Assembly (NCBI GenBank): GCA_001600635.1
Contig: BCKL01000020.1
Span: 496,001-560,000 of the forward strand
Source of the DNA: Leucosporidium creatinivorum
Lineage: Eukaryota > Basidiomycota > Microbotryomycetes > Leucosporidiales > Leucosporidiaceae
Length of the DNA stretch: 64,000 bases
Reading direction: 5' to 3'
Part shown: piece after piece, positions 30,060 to 43,166 of the stretch
Layout: each line of letters begins with the position of its first letter
Position numbering within the stretch: position 1 is the first letter of the stretch
Translations under genes and position numbers: made by a program
Notes under the pieces: model-generated
The model's input: only the letters and a program-made list of their open reading frames with translations
What the model was told of the DNA's origin: nothing
Databases searched by the model: none

Positions 30060-32056
30060 CTAGTAGGTCAACCCCGGCTTATGCAACGCGATCCATGCCT
30101 CCAACTCGCGCCAAAAGCCTGCGACTGTGGATTTGTCGATGTGGCGTTTGGAGGGGTCGATCTGTGAGGCGAGCGCGGCGAGCGAGCGTTGGTGGAGCGC
30201 GCGAGGGAGGGGGAGGGAGCGCGAGGGGAGGTGGGAGAAAGAGGGAAGGAGGGAGGTCAGCAGGGAGAGAGCAAGCGGGCGGGAGAACAGGGAGACCCAA
30301 GACGAACCCTCAGCTCGTTGACGTTCCATTTCCTGACCTTCTCGTTGGGGGCGTCGGTGGTCCATTGAACGAAGACTCCTTTGACTGTTTCGGTGTTAGC
30401 GAGTGTGAAGGGAGGAGGGAGGAGGGGGGGAAGAGGGTGAGGAGGATGGAGGAAGGATCAGCTCGGACGACGAAGAAGGAGAGGGAAAAGCGAGAGACAA
30501 GGACGAACCGTGGTGGAATAGCTCCTTGGGCTCGGTCCATTTGTACGGCCGGAATTGCCATTCCTGTCCTGTAGTCATGACGCAGACGACTCGGTCCCTG
30601 TTCACTCCATCGTCCCTCAGTCAGCGTTCCTCCTCCCTTCCCCCGCCCAAGCATCTCCCAAAACTCACCAAGCGTCCGGCCCGAACTTTGCCAACGCCTC
30701 CACCCCATCCACCACAAAGTACCTCGCCTTCCTCACCTCCTGCTGTCCATGATTCAGCGAGGAGGAGATGGAGGAAGTAGTCCGAGCGTGCGAGACTTGG
30801 ACCATGTCCTCCGCTGAACCGCCCGATTGGAGGCGCGCTTCTTCAGGGTGGATGAAGCTGTGGTATCAGGTTCGGGGGAGTGAGAGTGGGGGGGGGTTAG
30901 GAAGGTCAGCGACGAGAGAGAAGGGAGAGGGAGGAACGAGAGAGGACGAACATGGACTCCTCGAGCAATTTCCTGACGTTGTGCATCGAGATCAAAGCGG
31001 TCGAAGAAGGGGAGATGATGATGATGGGGTTCAACGCCTTCTTGCGAGGCTTGAGGGGTTGGCCGCCGGCTGTTGTAGTTGGGCCCGAGGCCTCCTTCGC
31101 GGCTGCTAAAGCGGCGCCGCGCTCGTTCTCCTCGTCCCGGGAGAGCTTGATGCGAGGGGCGACGAGCGCGCGGACCGAGTCGAAGTTCTGTGGTCGTGAT
31201 TAGAGTAGCGTGGAGACCGAGGAGGAGGGGCCGGAGAAGGAGGGGAGAAGGGAAATAACAATCAGCCCTCGGCGTCCAGCACCGGGACCCAAGTCCTCGG
31301 CCGAGCTCAAACTAGACTCACATTGACCCTCTGCCCAGCCAACACGGTGACCCTATTTTGAGTAACTCCCCCGACTTTGTCCAACGCAGCTGCCTTGCTC
31401 AGTCCGTCCCCCTGACCAGACTCTACGCCCCAGACTGGGCCCTGGATTGTCTCCATCATCCTCTTAACCTTCTCTTGATCATCCTTGTTGGGGACGAAAC
31501 GAGCCTTCTTGGCCGAGGGAGGAGCGGCGCCATCGCTGGGTCGAGTAGACGAGGAGGGCTGCTTGTCGCCTGGTGCTGCCGTAGAGGGTGTAGTCGAGTC
31601 GATGTCCCGCTCAGCAGACGCTGCTGCTGCTTCCTCTGCTCCTCCTGCCGCTGTACTGGTCCCTGCTCCTCCCAAAGGCAGTACCCTCCACTCGTCACCC
31701 TCCTCCGATCCCTTCCCACTCAAGTACTCAATCACCGCCCTCCGATCCGTCACACTAACAAATGGCACCCCGACCTCCCTGCTCAACCTCATGTAATCTT
31801 GCACACCCGCCCTCCTGGACAGGTAGGCATGCAGCAGCGTTTGGAGGTCATACGTTGCCGAGGAGACACCTCCGGTGATGTACCGCGTTGGAGTGGTTTT
31901 GGGGAAGGTGGTGGAAGGGGTGTAAGGGGGGAAAGAGAGGGTGGTGCACGAGGAGAGGGAGAAGACTTCAGTGGAGGACGAGTCGAGTAAGTTGATCTTG
32001 CTGCTGCTCGATAGTGCTGAACGCAGCAGGAGCAAAGGGTCTGTTGTAGTCGACAT
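30060..32056 (-). CDS. CDC73: Paf1 complex subunit Cdc73 (parafibromin)
   Basis: Component of the Paf1 transcription elongation complex, linking RNA polymerase II to histone modification and 3'-end processing. Six exons: 31322-32056, 30952-31187, 30669-30857, 30509-30597, 30308-30384, 30060-30161; 475 aa. The N-terminal domain has the TRYITGGVSSATYDLQTLLHAY and REVGVPFVSVTDRRAVIEYL blocks. A charged Ala/Ser-rich linker (about residues 130-190) follows. The C-terminal Ras-like domain is clear: NPIIIISPSSTALISMHNVR, FVVDGVEALAKFGPDAW, VVCVMTTGQEWQFRPYKW, GVFVQWT and FWRELEAWI. Downstream of and on the same strand as KRE33's tail. The assignment is firm. Confidence 0.93.
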
Positions 32057-32396
32057 CCTGTACTACAGCTGCTGGGAGTCGAGCTTGTCGCTCGAGAGGT
32101 GAGAGCCGAACGACGAGGTGATTTGGGAGATGGAGAGAAGTGAGCGCGCGTCGAAGTCGAGTTGAGCTAGGTTGAGCTAGGGCGTGTAGGCTGGTAGGCA
32201 GCTCAGTCGACTAGAGAGCGTGCTACAAAGCTCTTGGCACGATCTGCAGCATCTTTCCCTCCGCGTGCTGCTAGGCAGCTTGAGTTCGGCGCTCGGCTTT
32301 GCTCTCGTGCCTTCTCTCCTCTCTCGCTCACTGGGCAGCAGCTAAAAGCAATAGCCGTTCTTACACCCTGCACCCTTCACACTCCCACAGCTACGC
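32057..32396. promoter_or_regulatory. CDC73 upstream / KRE33 downstream region
   Basis: 340 bp between two same-strand genes, so it carries the KRE33 3' end region and the CDC73 promoter. A short direct repeat GTTGAGCTAG occurs twice near 32162-32181. No gene seen. Confidence 0.35.
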
Positions 32397-35300
32397 TCAA
32401 TGCTTCTCCTTCCTCCTCTTCTTGTCCTTCTTCTCCTTCTTCTCCTTGCCTCCATCCTTCGACTCCTCGCCCGACTTCCTCTTCAAAGCCTTTGTAGACG
32501 AAGGGTTCTTGATACTCAACACCGAGGGGATCGCACCGTCCGCCGCTCCTCCGATACGGGAGGCGACCTTTGCCTGAGCAGCGGCCCACTCGTCGGCGTC
32601 GCCGGCGATGGCGTATCTGGTTGGGTTGGGTTGCGCCGAGCGAACGGAGTGAGCAGAGTGAACGGAGGGAGGTTAGAAGAAGGAAACAGAGACGAACTCA
32701 CTGCTTCAAATCCAGCGAATCAATCACCTCCCGCTGCTGCTCCTTCAGCTGCCTTACGACCTCATCTCCTTCCTCCGCCAACTCCTGCGCCAACCCCTTC
32801 TCTCCTCCCTGGGAAGCCTTGGTCGAGAGTGACTTCTTGGCCATGACGAGAGCAGTAGGGTTCTGCTCCTGTTGAGGAAGCGTGCGCTCGATGGACGCCT
32901 TCTGCACTTCTTGCAGCGCTTTCGTCATCTTGCGGATGGTCTTGACGAACAGGGCGAGGGATTGGGCGACGGGGAGGTGTAGCTCGGTCTGTTCAGTGTA
33001 GCAGTCTCAGTCAGCACTCGCTTCGCCTCAGCGCTTTGAGACTCGAGCAAGACTCACCTCAATATCCTCCACCGACTTCCTCTGCAACCCAAGGGCCAAC
33101 AAAATCGAGCTCTGCACTCCCGACAGCTTGACATCGCTAGGGAAGCGCCTCGAGAAGTACAGAGCGGCGAGCGTGGGAAGGAGATCCAAGATGACGTGGT
33201 AGTCGAGCATGTTGTTGGCGTACGAGTCGAGGCGCTTGAGGTCGAAGGGAGAGAAGAGCTCGCGGACGTCTTCGGCGACGAGGGCTGTTTGAGTGAAAGG
33301 GCGGGTCAGCAGGGGAGGGGGAGAGGAAGAGAGGCAGGAAAAACGCACTGCGTCCGACCTCGGCGACGTCGCCGGCGTTGGCGGCCTCGAGAACGCTGAG
33401 AGCCGTGACCGAGGCGAACTCGCGGAACTTGTACGACAGCAGCGAAATGAAGCGTTTCCGGAAGTCTATGTTGGGTCAGAGAATACATCAGCTGCAACTC
33501 CTCGTATCACACAAGAGACGACAAACACTGACCGACCGAGAACGCGCTCAACCAGCTCGCCGACTCCTCCTTGTTCTTATTGAGCCCGCGGAGCATAACA
33601 CATGAGTGCTCGCCAGTCAAATCATTCGTCGTCTGCCTCATGTACAGAGGGACGTATCCCGCGCGCTTCCAGAACTTGAACAGCAGGGGAGTGACGCCGT
33701 ACGAAGTGCCGAGATAGTCGAGGTTCTCGGGTTGGCGCTCCGACAGGCGTTGGAGGAGGGGAGGCATGCGCGAGGCATCACGGATGCCGACTTTGTCGGT
33801 GTGGAGGGTGGCGTTCTGTGTTCGGTTGCATGAGTTAGCGGCGCCGAGGAAGGGAGAGCGATGGGATAGCTCACCTCGTCGACCTTGGCTACGTCCTCGA
33901 AGGTTTCGATGTCCATCTCGGCCATAACCTCGTCCAGGTTGAGGAGCTCTCCACTGTAGAACGAGTTCAGCGACTGCAGGGCACGCGATCCGTAGCCCAT
34001 CTGCACAGCGAGAGGGTGGGTCAGCCTTGTGCGCCGACAGGGCAAGGTACAGCGTCTACATACCTTGGCATAGTCGGGGTGCACGGCGATACGAACGATG
34101 CGAGCTCCAGAGAGGGAAGCAAAGTCGTCGTCTTGGTACTGCAAGTGGAAGCAGGAGCCGGGTCAGCGAGGCTGCGAGGCGAAAAGCGGACGATCGAAGC
34201 TCACCTGCTGCGAGATGGTCCAAGGGATGAGATCTCCTCCTGCCATCTTGCCTCGGCTGAGGTTGTCGAGCACGCTCTGCTTCGAGATGTTACCCTCGAG
34301 AGCGACCTGCGTGAAGGCAAAGATCAGCGGACGCTCTCACTCCGACGACGCTCGAGTTCGGCTCACCTGCATGACGACCAAAGGATCGGGCAGGGTGTTG
34401 TCGCCCTCCTTGAGTGGTGGGAGAAGGACAAAGAGGTGGTGACCAGGCGCATCACTCATCAACTGCAAGTCGTTGGGCGAGTTCTTGTAGTGACTGGCGA
34501 CGTAGAGGGACATCATGCGTTGAAGGAAGACCTCCGAGGCGGGGTGGAAGGAGAAGAGGGTGTCGCGGTTGACGTAGAAGAGCTCGCAGGTCGAGGGGTG
34601 GGGGCAGCCCTGCAGCGTCTTCTTCGAAGGGACCGAGATGGTGGCGTCGAGGCAGAGGAGGCCGTTGAGCCACTTCTCGACGGGGTCGTTGGTGCCGTAA
34701 CGGATGGGGGTGGTCAGGTTGATCTCCTTGAGTGTGCGCGAGATGGAGAGAGGGTTTGAGCCGCTGGCCTTCTGGTCGTCGCCGGCGCTGGGGGCAGCGA
34801 GAGCCGAGGCGGGACGGGACATGTCGCGGAGCTGTTGGAGGAGCTTGAGGGAGAGGGAGCGTCCAGTTCCTTCATATCCGTTGATGGTGGATGCCATGAA
34901 GACGAGGTAAGGACCGAGAAGGGAGCGGACGAGAGGAAGGGGGATGGCGGCGGCCTCGTCGATGACTACGAGCTCGGCTTGGCCGAGAACGTGGAAGTCT
35001 TGAGGTTGGATGTACTGCGAGAGGGTAGGAGATGAGCAATGTTCCGGCTTGCTCCCCAGCGCAGACTCACCTGGATGGTCTGACGGTGCTGACGGAAGAT
35101 GTTGACCCTGACCACGGCGCCCTTCCACTCGGGGTTGGTGCTCTGTACGATATCGTAGTCGAGGTGCTCCTCCCAGCCCATCTTGTCGAAGCCCTTGAAG
35201 ATGAACTCGAAGAGAGTCTTCAAGTTCTCCGGGCTGGGACTGGTGACGAAGACGTTCGAGTAGCCATGGAGAACGGCGAGGGCGATGGACAGTCCGAGGG

Positions 35301-36589
35301 CGGCCGACTTTCCACGTCCACGTCCGGCGGTGAGGGAGACGGTCTGCGAAAGACTCTTGGAGGTGATGGCGTCGGTGAAAGTGAGGATGGCCTTGGCCTG
35401 GTCGAGCGTGCGCGCCTCGGCGACGACCTCTCCGACCCCCTTCGTGTCCTTCAGGCCCTCCTTAAGCGCCTGCAGCTCGGCCTCGCCTTCTGCCTCGCGC
35501 CTCTTTCCCTTTCCGGCCGAGCGTCCAACTCCAACTCCACCGTCGGGGTCGAGCGGGACGATATCCTTGCCGGCCGAGATGGGCAGCACGTTGAGCTCGT
35601 CGTCGACGACGAGGCAGGAGGGGTTGTTGCCGAGGGAGAGGAGGAAGCGCTCGTTAAAGCGAGCGACGGGTACGGCGGTGGAGGTGGCGGAGCGGTAGCG
35701 GTTGTGGACGTCCTGCGAATGGAGGCTGGGTCAGTCGGCGCTCTGGAGAAGGGGAGCGACGAGCAGCTTACCATGGTCATGGAGTAGAGACCGCGGAGAC
35801 TCTTCATTCCCTGGAGCAAGCAGACGACGATTCCTCCTCCCTCGACCGTCTCGATAGTCCTAGCGAGCAAGTTGGGGGTGATGGCCTCAAAGTCCTGAAG
35901 AACGAGCATGTTGAAGGTCTGTCCGAGGATCTTGTGGGTGTCCTTGTAGTAGCTGTCGGATCGTGGCTGTCAGTTGTAGCTCTGGATAGCTGCTGAGAAC
36001 CCGCACTCACGTGTACCGAACATCGGTAACGCTCACGAAGAGCTCGAAGGGATCCATCTCGCCGACCTCGCGCTGGTTGCGCTTGACATCGCGCTTGACC
36101 TTGCCCTCGCGCTTCTTGCGGTTGGACGTGAAGCCGAGATCCTTCTTGTAGCACCACAGAACGTTGGGCCTAGGGTTCTTCTTTTGAGCTGCAGAATCCA
36201 AGCCGCAAGAGGGAGCGAAGAAACGCAAAAGTCAGCGGAGCTCGAGGAGAGGCTGATGGGGTACAATAAGCAGCCTCACCATCGGTAGGGTTGGCAAGTC
36301 CAGCGATGGACTGGCTGAGCAAGAAGTGGAGGTTGACGATCTGAGCGTGAGCCTTTGCGCGGTCGCCGAGCAAGAGGAAGAAGGAGCGGTGGGAGGTTTG
36401 AAGAGAGCTGTAGGGGATCAGCGTAAGGGGAGGGAGAAGTGAAGATATAGAAAGAAGTTCAAGAGGGTCAGCGAACATTCAGACACCCTGGGAGAAGAGC
36501 GGCTGCTCAGCTGCTGCTTACTTGGAGATGAGGGCAGGGATGCGGGTGTCCAGAGGCTTGCGCCGACCTGTTGCGTTGGACCCTGACAT
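32397..36589 (-). CDS. KRE33: RNA cytidine acetyltransferase (NAT10/Kre33)
   Basis: Nucleolar ATP- and acetyl-CoA-dependent enzyme making ac4C in 18S rRNA and tRNA; needed for 40S assembly. Fourteen exons: 36522-36589, 36280-36407, 36011-36188, 35772-35952, 35071-35712, 34367-35014, 34205-34306, 34064-34138, 33875-34000, 33533-33815, 33349-33465, 33058-33284, 32702-32988, 32397-32616; 1093 aa. Domains in order: N-terminal LQTSHRSFFLLLGDRAKAH and KNPRPNVLWCYKKDLGF; helicase with Walker A TAGRGRGKSAALG and DEAAAIPLPLV; GNAT domain RIAVHPDYAKMGYGSRAL; the YVPLYMRQ...WLSAF segment; a C-terminal RNA-binding part with VEDIETELHLP; and a Lys-rich tail. All introns are GT-AG; one uses GTCAGT. The assignment is firm. 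Confidence 0.96.
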
Positions 36590-36939
36590 CGATTTGCTAT
36601 TAACTAGCTAGAGCGCGCTGCTGGTAGTCGAGGAGACGAAGAGCGAAGGTAACAGGAGGAGGGACAGATGCGCTGGCTGACTTTCTCAAGAGGTCCTTCG
36701 CGGGAAAAGAGGGCCGGCTTCCTAGGTCGAGCCGTAAGGTGGAAAAGATTTTGCATAGATAACTTGAGCTGCAAGACCGAACTTGAAGCTGTACCCGAGC
36801 TCTGTAGTCTTCACATCGGAGAGCAAGGGGCTTCGGAGCTCTTCTCGGCGGAGGCTGCTGGCTCGCCTCATTGAGCAATAACGGAGAGCGAGAGTAGCAG
36901 GAGTTGAACCTATTTACACAACACTTCATCGACAGAGCA
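36590..36939. promoter_or_regulatory. KRE33 upstream region
   Basis: 350 bp between the KRE33 start and the stop of the next same-strand gene. Presumably the KRE33 promoter. No motif or gene seen. Confidence 0.35.
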
Positions 36940-39583
36940 CTAAGCAAAATCGAAGGCCTCGCTCCTCCAACCACCCGCCTCGACGAGCACCTCCTCCCTC
37001 CTGACCTCCTCAGGGAACTCCTGCACCGCCTCTCCGAGATGGCCGAACCCTTCCAATACCGCTTCCCCCTGCGCCTTGCCCTCCCTCGCCGCTCCTACGA
37101 CCTCATCCTTGACGACCTCGATGACCGACGGCCTCGGCGCAGGCGTTTCGGCTTCTCCCTCGGGCAGGACGATACCCTCGGCTCCAACGCCTACAGTACC
37201 CGCTTCGAGGTCAACACTGACTCCCTTGCCCGAGACGTGGACTTGAGGACCTGCTCCCTCCTCCGGGTGAGCGGCGTCGCGAGCCTTGTCAGTGGCCTTG
37301 TCGTAGACCTTGTCCGTGGCCTTCTCCTTGGGTGTGCCCTCCGTAGGCGTCTCATCTTTGTAAGATCCCTCGACCATGACCTCGTACAGCCCTCCAAACC
37401 ATCCTACGACTCCCGAGCCCGCCTTGCGCTTGACCTCCCACCCGATCCGACTCGCCGTTTCGAGGCCATGCTTGACCTGCTCCTGCAGAGCGAGCTCGAC
37501 GGAGGTGCGCACGATACGACGAAGGATGGGTCGGATGAAGAAGAGGAGCCAAGGGTGCGACGAAGCGTGAGGGACGAGGTCGAAGGAGGTGATGGAGATG
37601 TCGGAGGTGACGACATCGAAGAGTCGCTTCTTCTCGAGCTGGTCCTCGTCCTCGATGGTCGAAAAGTCGATCTTGGCACCGACTCCGCCATCCTTTGCCG
37701 TGCCAAACTTGAGGTCGAGCAAGCCCGACTCGGTGAAGTTGAAGCAGGCGTTGCGGTAGCGAAGGAAGTAGCCGACCTCGGTCTCCATGCGAACGCCGGT
37801 CACCGTGAGCTTGCTGGTAGCGGAATAGTCGTTTAAGGTGGGGTGCGCGGTAGTAGCAGGAGTGAGGATGAAGGAGGAGGCGTTGTCGAAGCGGATCGTG
37901 TCGGGAACGAAGGAGGTCTTGATGAAGGGCGGCGGATCCAGAGCGATGTCGATGCTCGGAGACGTAAACTCGACCCTGTACAGAAGTAGAACATGGGCAA
38001 CTGCGCTAGTAGAGGGGAGCAAAGGGCTTGTAGGACTCACCTCGGCAGGGGAACCTGACGGAAGAAGCCAGCAATCCTCGGCACCACCCACTCAACTACA
38101 TCTCCCCAAACTCCATCCTTGCCCACGGCGATCTTGGCAGCCTTTCCTGTCCACCCTTCCAGCGCCGAGGCCAGATGAGTGAGGCCACCAACCAGAGCCC
38201 TCAGTGCTCGGTCATTGCTGATAGCCAGCAGCGCGTTCTGGAGCTCGAGGAAGAAGACGGAACAATCGGCGCGGAAGGCTGGGTTGTCGCGAGCGAGGCT
38301 GATGAGCTGGTCGTGGATTGAGCCAGCTTGGCGATGCGCAAGCGCCGAGCCGATGTAGCCGGCATCGACGAGGGCGTGCTCGAGGAAGGTGTCGATGGTG
38401 GAGATGAGGACTTGGACTCGGTTCTCGGAGTAAGCGTACTGCTTGAGCTGATGGAGAGAGGCGGCGAGAGGTGCCAGCGAGTCGGGACCGCCGGCGAAGG
38501 GTTCGAGGACGGGAACGAGGAGGGCGATGGGAGAGGGAATCGTCTCGGGATGGTGCACGGAGGCGTCGACGGAGAGAGAGTCGAGGAGGGCGTGGGTGTA
38601 TGAGCGAGCGAGGACAAAAATGGTGTGCACGGACGCCTGGTAGCTGGGGTTCTTTTGGATGAGGGTGAGGATCTGGAGGGCGGAGGGCGGAGGGGAGTCA
38701 GCGCCGACGGCGAGGCAGGACAGTAGCAGATGCTCACCTCCTTGAGCCGATCAATAAACCGATCCTTCATTTCGTCTGCCGTCAGCTCGGGAGCGGGAAC
38801 CGACGTCTCGCCCTCCTGATCTCCTGGCACTTTCTCATCGCCGAGCAGCTCTTCCACCGCTGCCCTCTCCTCCACATCTTCCGCCGTCGCCTTGGCCTTG
38901 CCCTTCCCTTTCCTTGGTACGTCTCCAGCCATCTTCTCCGCGAGTCCAGTCGCGACCTCCTCAGCGACACTGCCAGCCTTCTCGCCGAGCGGTCCTTTCT
39001 GCCGAACAGCGTCGTCGAAGGTGCCACCAATGAGGAGCACGGCGTCGGCGAGGAGAGCTCGGAGCTCAGGCGACGAGACAAACACGACGAAGACGTTGAG
39101 TAGAGATTGCCTAGCCTGCTGGCGGAGCTCGGGCGAGGCATCGACCTTCGTCGAGGGCAGCTCTGCGAAGGAGCTATTAGCTTCGTTTCCAAGCACGAGT
39201 GAGCAGGACGTACTGATAGCAACCTCTGACTTCCTGATAGCGACAATGAAGTCTTGCCAGCGGTCGTCCGAGTCCTTCTCGACAACAGCGCGGAGGAGCG
39301 CCTCCATCACTTCCCTCACGGCAGCCCTGACTTGCTCTCCCTCGCGAGTAAGTCCACCAAGACCGAGTCGACCATGTCCATATTCCGGCGACCAGATCGT
39401 TCCCTCGACTTGCAGTACCGGCGAGTGGATGAACGAGCGGAGCAGGTTGGCGAGCTGCTCGGACGAGGGGAGCGCGCCAGCTCGGAGAGCGGCGAGAGCT
39501 TTGGCTACATGGGTAATCGAGATTTCGGGACTTCGAGCTGAGGCTTCCTCCTGCTGTAGTAGCGGTTCGTGTTCGGTATCCAT
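36940..39583 (-). CDS. HAM1-like / BPI-like lipid-binding family protein
   Basis: Four exons (39214-39583, 38738-39162, 38041-38672, 36940-37975), 820 aa. The domain layout matches fungal proteins with an N-terminal HAM1-like helical half and a C-terminal DUF4449 (BPI/LBP-like beta) half: helical blocks such as HVAKALAALRAGALPSSEQL, LNVFVVFVSSPELRALLAD and LLDSLSVDASVHHPETIPSP, then the conserved RIAGFFRQVPLPRVEFTSP, GYFLRYRNACFNFTESGLLD, ISITSFDLVPHASSHPWLLF and WFGGLYEVMVEGSYKD. The family includes Neurospora HAM-1, linked to hyphal fusion. The C-terminus is a disordered acidic tail. The family name is from memory of motif order; lipid binding is inferred from the fold family only. Confidence 0.7.
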
Positions 39584-39816
39584 GGCGGACGGGAGGTGAG
39601 ATGGCGGGAGAGAGAGAACGCAAGTGACGAAAGGCTGAGGGTTGTCGGCTCGATTTGAAGCGTCACAGGGCTAGCAGCAGACACGGTAGCAGCAGCTTCC
39701 GACCTGCACATCTTCCGCGCCTTCATCCGAGTTGACCCGCCATCTCGGCGATAGTTTCGCTCCTTTCGCAGAGCCACTCACCGAGTGAAGCAACAACAAG
39801 CGATTACAAGCACACC

Positions 39817-42800
39817 TCAAAAGTCGCTCTCGTACTCCAAGCTACTCTCCGAGTCTGAACCAGTCCCCGAAGCAACCACAGGAGGAGGTGGGGCAGGGAC
39901 GACGCCGGCAGCCTTCGCAGCGCTTCCCCGAGTCATCGGCGATGGCGCAGGCGCGTCGGGTTTCGTGGGCGAAAGGTTAAGGCGGAGAGAGCGACCACTA
40001 GTCGAGCGTCTCGACTCGGGTGTGGGAGGCGCAGGAGGAGCGACGGAAGCCCTCGTTCTCGGCGGCGACTTGGGTCGAGCGGGAGGAGGGGTAGGCTTCG
40101 GCTTGGTCGCGGAGCGCTTGCGAGGTTGAGCGACTTCCTTCTCGACGTCGGGAGCTGCTCGCTTGCCGTTGACTTTGATCTGTACACGAGACGGGTCAGA
40201 TCTGGCGATCAAGGGAGAGCGAAAACTAGACGAACCGGCGCATCGCTGTCGACTTCCGAGACGGTCGCCGACTTGTCCTGGTATGAAGCTTGGAGACGTT
40301 GGCGGATGCGAAGACCGAGGATGAGCTTCTTCCAACGCTTGAGGCAGCGCTCCTGGCGTTTGGCGAACTCCTTCTCCTCGGCGGCCTCTTCGCTCTCGAC
40401 GATTGCCTGCGAGAGTGGAAGTTCAGCGCTGTCGCAGATGTCCAAGCGTCCCAGCTTACCTCGATAAGCTCGTTTGCCTTGTCAGCAGCAACGACGATCC
40501 CGGTGATGACGGGGTTGGCCCTTCGCTGACGGAACTCGAAACCGGTCTGCGAAGCGGAGGTGTCAGACTCGCGATCTGTGCAGTGGAGCAGGGAGAAGGC
40601 TCACAATCGCATCCGCATAGTCGATGTCGCGCGCTTTGGCGACCTTGGCAGCCTGCTTGCCTGTGGGAAGCGCTCCGAGTCAGCTGGCGGCGCCGAGATG
40701 TCAAGCGAGGCAGAGTCGAGCTTACTGGAAAGGTGGATAGCGCCCTCGGGAAGCATCGAAGGGACGTAGAGGTCGATGTTACCAAAGTTGTTGCGAGGGA
40801 TCTTGCCCTGCGTTGCGAGGAGAATCAGCGACCGCTCGGCGACGACTCCAGCACCTAAAGCTCACATCCTTTACAGGTGGCGGAACGTAGACCTCGGTCT
40901 GGGCTTGCGAGTAGAGCGCTTGCTGAGTCGGCTCCTCGCCTCCCTGCAGCGCAAACTCCTCGGCTCGTTTGCGGTTGATGGTGACGACCCTCGACTTGAC
41001 CCACTTCATCGGAATCTCGCCATCCTTGATGATGCGACCTTCTCGCCAGAAGTTCTCCGTGCTCTTGAGCTGTACGACGTCCGAACGGCGGAAGACGGCG
41101 TCCGTGCCCTTGAAGACGCCGAGCTGCCTCGACCCCTCGCGAATGACCTCGTCGCGGTGGAGATGCTGCTCGAGGACGTAGCTTTCCAGATGAAGGAGTG
41201 TCAGCGATCTGAGATTTCTCGTGGGAAGCAGTGTCGCTCACTTGGGGTGGTTCTTGAAGCCGCCGATTGAGGTGGGGAAAGGTTCGTTGGCGACCGACTT
41301 CCAAAGCTCCTCCTTCTCCTCGCGATCTCGATTCTATTTGGAGGGAGGACGTCAGCTGTATGTCTTCAAGCTGTTATGCTTCTGCGTTTTACTCACAAGC
41401 TCGAAGGAACGCTCGAGCGGCCGGATCAGCTCGGCGAACCAGTCGGTGCCCTTCTTCGAGGGAGCTCGCATCTTGACGGTGTAGTTGTTGTAGCTCTTGG
41501 TGTAGCGAGGAGTGACGTCGCGAGCGGAGAAGTCTGTGCAACGGGAGGTTAGCTCGCATTCTGCCCAGAGGTCAAACTGCACACACCCTCCTCAAAGGCC
41601 ACGACGTAGAGAAGCTGGTTCTCGCGCATGCTGCGAGGCGGCTCCATGATGCTCTTGCAGCGGTACTTCTTGCGGTAGGGGTCGATGGTGATCCACTTGC
41701 GCGAGTAACGACTCCAGGCTTCGGTCCAGAAGACGGGCGGTCGATCCTCCTCGGTCGGGCCTACCACGAGAAGGCGGTCAGCTTGCCGCTCTCGACGATT
41801 GAGACGAGATGAGACTCACCAGGACTTGGTGAACGCTCTGCCGGTTTCTTGATCTTCTTCGTCTTGCGGAGGTTGACCTGAGGGACCTTGTACGCGAGCC
41901 TGCCCTGCCCATCCTCCCACGCCTCGGCGCCGCTCTCCCTGCCCGACGTCGCCGCGCTGGCCTTCCCTCGCTTGCCCCTGGATCCCGCGTCGGTGTCTGT
42001 TGTATGACCAGCGTCGCTGTCGAGTCCTCCCTTCTTCTTGCTTCCCTTCTTGGCCATCGCCGAGGGAGCGCGCCAGTCGACCGGCTGGAGGCTGAAGACG
42101 AGGCGAGCGGGGATGTCGAGGGCGCGGCAGAGGCAGGTGAAGAGTTGGGCCGACATGTCCCTCGAACCTTTCAGTAACGTCGCCGACTTATTCATCGAGG
42201 GTAGGCCGTGGACGACCTCCCAGTTGTCCTGACTCGGTCCCCACTCGCGCTCCACCTCCTTCGCCTTGCCTCGGCTTTTGGCACTCTTCTTGCGAGGCGT
42301 GTCGTCCTTCTGCTCTGGCTCCACTCGAGGCTCCCAGGGGAACTTCGAGCTCCCAGCCTCTGCTCCGACCTCGCTCCAAGCGGCGAGCTCCTGATCCACC
42401 TCGGCAACGTCTCGGCGCTTCAATCCACGCTCGTCGGCAATCTCGAAGGACTGGTACCACCAGGAGAGTAGGTCGCCGAGCGCCTTGTCGAAGAGGCGGA
42501 CTCGAGCCGCTTCGCTCGGATGCGTCTGCTTGCTGAAGGTGCGGAAGGCGTTCTGGAGGTGTAGTGGGACCTTGGAGACAAGTCGGGCCTGTGCAAAGAT
42601 GTCAGCTGTGCTCGCGTGTAGCTCCGTAAGCTCTAGACTCACCTGCAGCAGCGGATCGTTGAGGTAGCGGTTGCGAATCAAGCCTGTAGCGACTTGGCAG
42701 GTCGCGTGGGCCTTGTGGCGCTGCTGGCGGACCATACGATCCCTCGTGACTGATCCATCGCTCTTCTTCCTGCTCGCATGCAACAGCGATCAGCTCAGCT

Positions 42801-43076
42801 CGAATGCTGACTCGGGAACGACCAAAGCTCTGTATCGACTCACTTCTTCTTGTCCTTGCTACCCTTGGAGATGACTACAGAGATGTCCTTCTTCGCTGGC
42901 TGTGCTGCAGCGAGAGCGGCGGCGCTGTTGTCGGCCGTAACGTCGACCTCGTCCCAAGCATCCTCTTCCTCCTCACTGTCGAAGGGCACCTCGTCTGCAG
43001 GCTGAGCGCGCCGTGGTGAAGGTATATATACCTCATCGTACGAGTAATTGGGCGACGAGAAGCCCGCGGCCGACAT
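39817..43076 (-). CDS. RAD4: DNA damage recognition protein Rad4/XPC
   Basis: Global-genome nucleotide excision repair factor that, with Rad23, flips damaged bases out of the helix. Twelve exons: 42844-43076, 42643-42769, 41820-42588, 41587-41760, 41397-41533, 41242-41333, 40866-41181, 40726-40807, 40605-40660, 40460-40546, 40236-40406, 39817-40179; 868 aa. Transglutaminase-like fold with RDMSAQLFTCLCRALDIPARL and PPVFWTEAWSRYSRKWITIDP; BHD1 YVVAFEEDFSARDVTPRY; BHD2 EPFPTSIGGFKNHPNYVLEQH; BHD3 KIPRNNFGNIDLYVPSMLPEGA and DYADAITGFEFRQRRANPVI. The C-terminus is a Pro/Ser/Thr-rich tail. As in Rad4, the transglutaminase catalytic triad is not apparent. The assignment is firm. Confidence 0.95.
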
Positions 43077-43166
43077 GGCGAGCGATTTGATCAGAGGTCA
43101 AGGAGGGCAAGCGCGGTCGCGATTCGGAGACCTGACGTCGGCGCTCGGAGTTGACATCGGATGGTC
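43077..43166. promoter_or_regulatory. RAD4 upstream segment
   Basis: Short stretch between the RAD4 start and the inverted permease fragment. RAD4's promoter must lie here or within the fragment, since that fragment ends only 90 bp upstream of the start codon. Confidence 0.35.

Noticed and set aside
43022-43058. 37-nt GTATAT...CTGCAG segment near the RAD4 start as an intron
   Set aside because: Removal breaks the frame, while reading through gives an open coding sequence.
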